NCBI GenBank assembly: GCA_964633405.1
Contig: CAZWFV010000016.1
Span: 1 to 9,677 of the forward strand
DNA: 9,677 nucleotides
Direction of reading: 5' to 3'
Source: JAMCRD01 sp964633405
Lineage (GTDB): Bacteria; Patescibacteriota; Minisyncoccia; UBA6257; Colwellbacteraceae
The notes beneath the pieces were generated by a model. That model did not search any database and was not told where the DNA came from. It was given only the letters and a program-made list of their open reading frames with translations. Made by a program: the position numbers and the translations under genes. Shown here piece by piece: positions 6,333 through 9,677 of this stretch; within the stretch, counting starts at the first letter, position 1, and each line of letters begins with the position of its first letter.

Positions 6333-6882
6333 AACTCTGCTCCTGGAACACCTTTCCTGGCTTCCAGGGAACCCCCAATACCGGAAGAAGCCAACGATCG
6401 ATACCCAGCCAGCCAGCGTTGCGCCAAGCCAACATTAGGAATAACTCCAAGACGAATAGGACGGGGTTGGTGCTTACGGTCCCGGCCAGCAGGTAGTTCA
6501 GATTCATGAAGGCTCCGAAGAAAGCCGCTATGCCGGTGAACGCACCGACTATCAACCCTATTCCGGCGAGCAGTTCACCGTAGGTCACCAAATACGAGAA
6601 GAAAACGGCGTGTCCCGAAACGGCCGACGTGAGGAAGCTTCCGTACCACGAAGATACGTCCGGATGTTGACCTCCCACCTTACTCAACGCCCCGCTTAGG
6701 AACCTCTGTAGCGCGCTTCCGGCGCTGCTTCCCAACCAAGCCGGACTCAGTAGTTTATCCCAGCCGGCGGTTAGCCACTCCCAACCTACGTACAGCCGCA
6801 ATACAAGCCACAGCCATGAAAGGCGGGTGTCCGAGAACAGCAAACGCGACAACTTCGGTTCCGGTATTTGCACGGTCTCCAT
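6325..6882 (-). CDS. DoxX-family membrane protein
   Basis: This 185-residue protein resembles DoxX and the small subunit (DoxD) of thiosulfate:quinone oxidoreductase. Family traits are 'LRLYVGWEWLTAGWDKL' (28-44; R29, G33, G40, K43 as in DoxX), a helix with 'YGELLAGIGLIVGAFTG' (101-117, with E103), a third helix to about residue 134, and a fourth (about 140-155). The tail 'WLGIDRWLLPVLG' (158-170) is also typical. Four membrane helices are expected, with a longer loop (45-85) between the first two than in short DoxX proteins. The family is linked to redox and oxidative-stress functions, sometimes in a complex with superoxide dismutase; the genes just upstream encode SOD and a metal transporter. 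The biochemical activity is not established for this type. The -10 is so close to the ATG that the mRNA should be almost leaderless. It overlaps yvcK tail to tail by eight bases. Confidence 0.85.
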   Translation of the reverse strand: METVQIPEPKLSRLLFSDTRLSWLWLVLRLYVGWEWLTAGWDKLLSPAWLGSSAGSALQRFLSGALSKVGGQHPDVSSWYGSFLTSAVSGHAVFFSYLVTYGELLAGIGLIVGAFTGIAAFFGAFMNLNYLLAGTVSTNPVLFVLELFLMLAWRNAGWLGIDRWLLPVLGVPWKPGKVFQEQSST

Positions 6883-6891
6883 TAAGATAAA

Positions 6892-6900
6892 ATTATATCA
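6892..6900 (-). promoter_or_regulatory. Extended -10 promoter of the DoxX gene
   Basis: On the minus strand the sequence reads TGATATAAT, an exact TGnTATAAT. The start of transcription would be near 6885, about three bases before the ATG at 6882, so the message would be essentially leaderless. It lies between the end of the VIT1-like gene (6928) and doxX, so doxX can be expressed separately even though no terminator closes the upstream operon. Confidence 0.68.
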
Positions 6901-6927
6901 AATTTACAAGAGTTAATTAAGGAGTGT

Positions 6928-7425
6928 CTAGCTGAATATGACCAACTTGCCCACGACTACACCGATGATGATTGCTGCTCCGCCTAACGCTGCCATTCTT
7001 ACCCCGTGTTCGATCATCTTGACCTTGGTTACCTCTGCACTGACCAGTCCCAATACGAATAGAGTTGCTATCGACAGCCCTATCGATGCCCAGAGTGCGA
7101 CGGATAGGTCGAATATTACATACGGCACGATCGGTATAAGAGACGCGAGCACGAACGAGACGAACATAATCACCGCCGCGGATATGGGCCTGGCGGTGCC
7201 AACCTCGTTTTTAACTTCGTATTCCTCCGCGGACTCTTCAGAAAAGAAACTCCCTATAGCCATGGAAAAAGCCTCAACGAAAGCATAGACAACACCGGTC
7301 AATAAGATTATCTGCCTCGTAGTCCCGCTGACGTCTATCCCGGACAGTAGCCCTACGGTCGAGACAAGACTGTCGGATATGCCGAAGATGATATTGCGCA
7401 GGTAAAGCTCCTTGTTGCTTGGCAT
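6928..7425 (-). CDS. VIT1/CCC1-like metal transporter (short form)
   Basis: This 165-residue membrane protein of the VIT family moves Fe2+ or Mn2+ out of the cytosol in better-known members. The N-terminal signature 'YLRNIIFGISDSLVSTVGLLSGI' (8-30) contains the conserved Asp (D18) of the first helix. The second helix region 'YAFVEAFSMAIGSFFSEESAEEYE' (47-70) holds M55, G58 and S62, followed by a Glu-rich segment (E63, E64, E67, E68, E70). Three further helices follow at about 81-105, 107-129 and 142-163, giving five in all. The cytoplasmic metal-binding domain that plant VIT1 has between helices 2 and 3 is reduced to a few residues (70-80), hence the short length. It starts 10 bases after the preceding gene's stop and is third in the SOD operon, consistent with metal and oxidative-stress handling. 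Which metal it moves cannot be told. Confidence 0.88.
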   Translation of the reverse strand: MPSNKELYLRNIIFGISDSLVSTVGLLSGIDVSGTTRQIILLTGVVYAFVEAFSMAIGSFFSEESAEEYEVKNEVGTARPISAAVIMFVSFVLASLIPIVPYVIFDLSVALWASIGLSIATLFVLGLVSAEVTKVKMIEHGVRMAALGGAAIIIGVVVGKLVIFS

Positions 7426-7435
7426 AGTTACTATT

Positions 7436-7936
7436 CTAACACCGTTCGGCGGTGCATCGGTCGATCTCCACCCAGCCCCCCAACAGTTTCAGGAAGGCCT
7501 CGCGCCTCTCCTCCTGCTCAAACTTGGTCAGGTGCCATAGCCAGTGGGACTCGGGAGTGTATTCATAATGTCCGCGCAACTCGCCGTCCCTGAACACCCT
7601 TATATGATATTGTTTGTCAAAGCCGTCTAGTTTCCGCAGGCCGATCAATTCTTCCTCGTCTTCCCAGGCTACGAAATGGTTTCCGAACCCCTGTTCCCGC
7701 ATGTATTCCAGAAAATCAGTCATATTTTTGTCGTGGGACAGCCTGCCCAGAGGATAATGTTGGCGTCCGCCGTGCTTTATGATGCCAGCTGAAAGCAACC
7801 CATCACGCACGCCGCGATATGTGCGGGGGAAAACCATGCGCCAGAAGAAGTACTTTACGCGGTCCGCTGGTCTCTCCGGGTAGGGCAGTACTGAGTCCGG
7901 CACAATACGCTTAAGTTCGCTTAAGTCTGCATCCAT
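7436..7936 (-). CDS. Uncharacterised 166-residue protein between SOD and VIT1-like genes
   Basis: I do not recognise the family. The frame is open upstream to 8035, but that part runs through the SOD coding sequence. The ATG at 7936, 14 bases after the SOD stop, is the natural start (N-terminus MDADLSELKRIVPDSV). No Shine-Dalgarno is seen. The protein is soluble, with no signal peptide. A basic, aromatic region 'DRVKYFFWRMVFPRTYRGVRD' spans 25-45, then 'GGRQHYPLGRLSHDKNMTDF', an acidic run 'AWEDEEEL' (90-97), and a C-terminal part with several His and Trp ('GHYEYTPESHWLWHL', 122-136) and 'LLGGWVEIDRCTAERC' with two closing cysteines (C161, C166). The His cluster H123, H131, H135 could bind metal, which would suit its neighbours, but this is conjecture. 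It is co-transcribed with SOD and the VIT1-like transporter. Confidence 0.75.
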   Translation of the reverse strand: MDADLSELKRIVPDSVLPYPERPADRVKYFFWRMVFPRTYRGVRDGLLSAGIIKHGGRQHYPLGRLSHDKNMTDFLEYMREQGFGNHFVAWEDEEELIGLRKLDGFDKQYHIRVFRDGELRGHYEYTPESHWLWHLTKFEQEERREAFLKLLGGWVEIDRCTAERC

Positions 7937-7950
7937 AGGGGATAGATATG

Positions 7951-8532
7951 CTATATCAGCTTGAGCACATTCCACCAGTTCTGCACGTAGTCGCCGCGGC
8001 GGTTCTGGTATTTGAGATAATAAGCGTGTTCCCACACATCTAAAGCTATCACCGGTACGTGTCCATGTGTCACCGGGGAATCTTGGTTGGCCGTGGAATA
8101 TATCATCAGTTTTCCCGAACCGTCTCTTACGAGCCAGGCCCAGCCGCTGCCGAAGCGCGACATGGCGGTGTCCCCAAACAGTTTTTTGAATTCATCCGCC
8201 GAACCGAAGGTCTTGTTTATATCCTTGGCCAACTTGTCGTCCACCTCTTTTTTGGGGGCCATTATCTCCCAGAAGAAGGAATGATTCGCGTGACCGCCGG
8301 CGTTGTTAAGCAGAGTCACGCGGTCTTTCTCGTCCATGTTAAAATTGTTAATGTCGGCCAGGATTTCATCCATGCTTTTAGCTTGCAAATCCGGGTATTT
8401 CTCTAGCACGCCGTTGAGTTTATTAATGTAGGCCTGGTGGTGCTTGGAGTAGTGTATCTCCATTGTCTTTGCGTCGATGTGCGGCTCCAGCGCGTCGTAA
8501 TCGTAATTAAGCTTGGGTAACGTGTATTTCAT
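7951..8532 (-). CDS. sodA: Superoxide dismutase, Mn/Fe family (manganese-type residues)
   Basis: This 193-residue cytosolic enzyme converts superoxide to oxygen and hydrogen peroxide. The sequence is a full-length, typical Fe/Mn SOD: 'YTLPKLNYDYDALEPHID' at the start, 'HYSKHHQAYINKLN' (27-40), 'NNAGGHANHSFFW' (76-88), 'GSGWAWLV' (128-135), 'STANQDSPV' (146-154) and the signature 'DVWEHAYY' (165-172). The four metal ligands are H27, H84, D165 and H169. The second-sphere residues Gly80 and Gln150 match the manganese enzymes (iron enzymes usually have Gln in the first place and Ala or His in the second), so Mn or a cambialistic habit is likelier than strict Fe. No signal peptide is present. It is first in an operon with an unknown protein and a VIT1-like transporter. 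The symbol follows this Mn-type inference. Confidence 0.96.
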   Translation of the reverse strand: MKYTLPKLNYDYDALEPHIDAKTMEIHYSKHHQAYINKLNGVLEKYPDLQAKSMDEILADINNFNMDEKDRVTLLNNAGGHANHSFFWEIMAPKKEVDDKLAKDINKTFGSADEFKKLFGDTAMSRFGSGWAWLVRDGSGKLMIYSTANQDSPVTHGHVPVIALDVWEHAYYLKYQNRRGDYVQNWWNVLKLI

Positions 8533-8571
8533 TGCTGTTGCGATTTTTGTTTATCTTCTAGCCACATATGC

Positions 8572-8577
8572 ATTATA
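8572..8577 (-). promoter_or_regulatory. -10 element of the SOD operon
   Basis: On the minus strand a perfect TATAAT (8577-8572) lies 39 bases before the SOD ATG at 8532. Transcription would start near 8565, giving a leader of about 33 bases. No good -35 is found; TACAAG (8600-8595) is at the right spacing but a poor match. The leader lacks a Shine-Dalgarno. No evident Fur- or MntR-like palindrome is seen. Confidence 0.55.
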
Positions 8578-8641
8578 TAACAGGAGGTGCCTGGCTTGTA
8601 ATCGGTTAAGGGCGGCTTAGGCCGTCACCCGCAGGCTTTTC

Positions 8642-8650
8642 TGTTATAAT
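8642..8650 (+). promoter_or_regulatory. Extended -10 promoter of the 220-residue membrane protein gene
   Basis: TGTTATAAT is an exact TGnTATAAT. Transcription would start near 8657, which excludes the in-frame TTG at 8651 as the start codon and leaves the ATG at 8681 with a leader of about 24 bases. It points away from the SOD promoter across a 148-base divergent gap. Confidence 0.65.
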
Positions 8651-8680
8651 TTGGGATATATAATATCATACGTCGGTCCT

Positions 8681-9343
8681 ATGCAGAGCATACTACTCTT
8701 TCTATCTTCGTGGCTTGATGTTTTGGTCCCTATAGCTGTTTTTATGGCGGCCCTAGCGGTGTATTTTCAGCGCGGCAAGCTTTCGCTGTCTTCTTGGTCA
8801 AAGAAACTGATATGGGTAATGATCATATATTACCCAGTTTACGCCCTGATCAATACCGTTGCCCAATACGATATCTGGGCAACCAGCTCGGATAAGATTG
8901 CCCAGTACTTCGCCAACGCACCCCTGCCTCACGTGATGAACGGTCTGACCCTGTGGTACGACCTGCCCTTTATGCACACTAAGTTCGGCTACCTGATCTT
9001 CTACAGTTGGGGTCGGTTCTGGCTGGGTGCCGTTCTGGCTCTTGCCTCCGCCTTGGCGTTCTGGCTCTTATTGAAAGCGCTGCAGAGGTACAAGGACCGT
9101 TTCTTTGAAGAAGGCGAAGTTGGACTAGGGGCTCTCACGGCACTTCTGGTCGGCTGGCCCGGGTTTGTAATATTCATACCCCTGGTATTCATAGCGGTGG
9201 CCATCGTTTCCGTATTCCGCATGCTGCTCCTTAAGGAGACCTATACCACGCTGGGCGCCCCGATGCTGTTTGCGGTCTTAATGTTCTATATATTTGGAAG
9301 TCAGCTTTTACTTGCAACCGGATTCCAAGCCTTGAAACCATAG
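8681..9343 (+). CDS. Polytopic membrane protein, prepilin-peptidase-like C-terminal half
   Basis: This 220-residue protein has about five or six membrane helices. The ATG at 8681 is chosen because the promoter -10 ends at 8650. The first 90 residues (helices at about 12-30 and 43-60, and a soluble part to 90) match nothing I know. The rest resembles type IV prepilin peptidases (family A24) in layout: 'WYDLPF' (92-97) in place of the first-Asp motif, a helix (about 113-131), 'EEGEVGLGALTALLVGWPG' (143-161) where the family has GxGDVKLxxxLGxxLGW, a long helix (162-180), and 'LGAPMLFAVLMFYIFG' (191-206) like the family's 'GPFLALGALxxLxxG'. The second catalytic Asp is Glu146, so it may not be an active peptidase. 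The homology is inferred by eye; a plain membrane protein of unknown function is the safe reading. No signal peptide cleavage site or Shine-Dalgarno is seen. Confidence 0.7.
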   Translation: MQSILLFLSSWLDVLVPIAVFMAALAVYFQRGKLSLSSWSKKLIWVMIIYYPVYALINTVAQYDIWATSSDKIAQYFANAPLPHVMNGLTLWYDLPFMHTKFGYLIFYSWGRFWLGAVLALASALAFWLLLKALQRYKDRFFEEGEVGLGALTALLVGWPGFVIFIPLVFIAVAIVSVFRMLLLKETYTTLGAPMLFAVLMFYIFGSQLLLATGFQALKP

Positions 9344-9363
9344 GTAATCCACCTTGTGGCAGA

Positions 9364-9392
9364 TTGCCGTTATGGGCTACCCTAAGTATAAT
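9364..9392 (+). promoter_or_regulatory. Promoter of the tRNA-Thr gene
   Basis: TTGCCG (9364-9369) and a perfect TATAAT (9387-9392) are separated by exactly 17 bases. Transcription would start near 9399, about 17 bases before the mature tRNA 5' end. This is the best full -35/-10 pair in the window, as expected for a stable RNA. Confidence 0.8.
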
Positions 9393-9415
9393 GGATGCGT
9401 TTTTACATCATATCA

Positions 9416-9487
9416 GCCGGAGTAGCTCAACGGCAGAGCAATGCTTTCGTAAAGCAGAGGTTGGGGGTTCGATTCCTCTCTCCGGCT
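9416..9487 (+). tRNA. tRNA-Thr (anticodon CGT)
   Basis: A complete cloverleaf is seen. The acceptor stem GCCGGAG pairs with CTCCGGC (7 bp), D stem GCTC/GAGC encloses a seven-base loop with GG, and the anticodon loop TTCGTAA sits on a stem with four good pairs and one A-G mismatch at the top. A five-base variable loop and a T arm with loop TTCGATT follow; the T stem GGGGG/CCTCT uses two G-T pairs. Anticodon CGT (positions 34-36) reads the Thr codon ACG. The discriminator base is T and CCA is not encoded (the next bases are CAA), so CCA must be added by the nucleotidyltransferase. There is no intron. Confidence 0.95.
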
Positions 9488-9677
9488 CAAGCAGGAAACA
9501 CCACCAGTTTTTAGAAAATTTTTGCGCGTTGCGCGAAGCGCAACGCTAGGTGGGACGGGGGTAAAGACGATACGACGATTTTTTAACAACGGGTTCGAGC
9601 CAGAAATTTTTAGGGCAGACGATTTTTATCAAAAAGTGAGGGTGAAAGTGCGCTTTCGCCCACCAATACCGAGTTTT
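9488..9677. other. Non-coding tail with two hairpins and short A/T repeats
   Basis: No credible gene is seen from the tRNA end to the window end. The stretch holds two hairpins: GCGTTGCGC (9526-9534) with GCGCAACGC (9538-9546), a perfect 9-bp stem with a GAA loop; and GGGTGAAAG (9640-9648) with CTTTCGCCC (9653-9661), 9 bp with one G-T pair. GACGATTTTT occurs twice (9574-9583 and 9618-9627), and T-rich blocks of the kind AGAAA(A)TTTTT occur near 9513 and 9602. The first hairpin has a T-tract before rather than after it on the plus strand, so it is not a standard tRNA terminator. It could be spacer, an RNA gene running off the window, or a repeated downstream element. Confidence 0.5.

Noticed and set aside
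7937..8035. Upstream extension of the 166-residue protein into the SOD gene
   Set aside because: The added residues are an out-of-frame reading of the SOD 3' end; an ATG 14 bases after the SOD stop gives the natural start.
8651..8680. TTG start for the 220-residue membrane protein
   Set aside because: The TTG immediately follows the -10 hexamer (8645-8650) and would precede the transcript start near 8657; the ATG at 8681 is used.
9526..9546. Perfect hairpin as the tRNA-Thr terminator
   Set aside because: The T-tract lies before the stem on the plus strand and the stem is followed by AGGTGGG, so it does not fit a rho-independent terminator in that direction.
9364..9549. Plus-strand reading frame of 61 codons over the tRNA
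   Set aside because: It runs through the tRNA-Thr gene and its promoter and the protein has no recognisable features.
9590..9602. GGGTTCGAGCC resembling the T arm of a second tRNA
   Set aside because: The flanks do not give a five-pair T stem around a seven-base loop and no D arm, anticodon arm or acceptor stem can be drawn.
1..9677. CRISPR array, transposase, phage or defence genes
   Set aside because: No spaced direct repeats, transposase motifs, terminal inverted repeats or phage-type proteins were seen; every recognised gene is metabolic, envelope or stress related.

Overview
The window is a compact, gene-dense stretch of a bacterial chromosome. It holds 13 protein genes, nine recognisable and four with weak or no assignment, and one tRNA, with short intergenic gaps. 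All genes read through with the standard code. Taxonomy is inference: the mix of small open reading frames, a PKD plus OB-like secreted protein, a very short two-helix SPW-like protein, a tRNA without encoded CCA, and the near absence of Shine-Dalgarno sequences points to a Patescibacteria/CPR-type lineage. No rRNA or other marker in the window proves this.

Layout. 1-315: a 50-residue membrane protein with an extended -10 promoter, closed by a strong bidirectional terminator. 316-2837: three minus-strand genes (secreted PKD protein, sugar-1-phosphate nucleotidyltransferase, unknown 157-residue protein). The last has its own TTGACA promoter and a structured leader, and it ends in an intrinsic terminator. 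2822-6332: a tight plus-strand operon of DedA/VTT membrane protein, GT4 glycosyltransferase, GT2 glycosyltransferase and YvcK. 6325-8532: minus-strand genes, with superoxide dismutase, an unknown protein and a VIT1/CCC1-like metal transporter closely spaced in that order of transcription, then a DoxX-family membrane protein with its own promoter. 8533-8680: a divergent promoter region. 8681-9343: a polytopic membrane protein that resembles the C-terminal half of prepilin peptidases but lacks the usual catalytic GxGD. 9364-9487: tRNA-Thr(CGT) with a full promoter. 9488-9677: non-coding DNA with two strong hairpins.

How the genes fit together. The plus-strand operon reads as a cell-envelope module: lipid-carrier or membrane-lipid handling (DedA), two glycosyltransferases, and YvcK, a UDP-sugar-binding regulator of wall growth in better-known bacteria. 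The nearby nucleotidyltransferase could supply an activated sugar. The minus-strand block (SOD, VIT1-like transporter, DoxX) reads as oxidative-stress and metal handling.

Recurrent signals are TGnTATAAT-type extended -10 elements and start codons with little or no leader. No CDS ends in TGA (seven TAA, six TAG). I found no CRISPR array, insertion sequence, phage gene or defence system. The most interesting items are the degenerate prepilin-peptidase-like protein, the leader hairpin before the 157-residue gene, and the TGA and Shine-Dalgarno avoidance.
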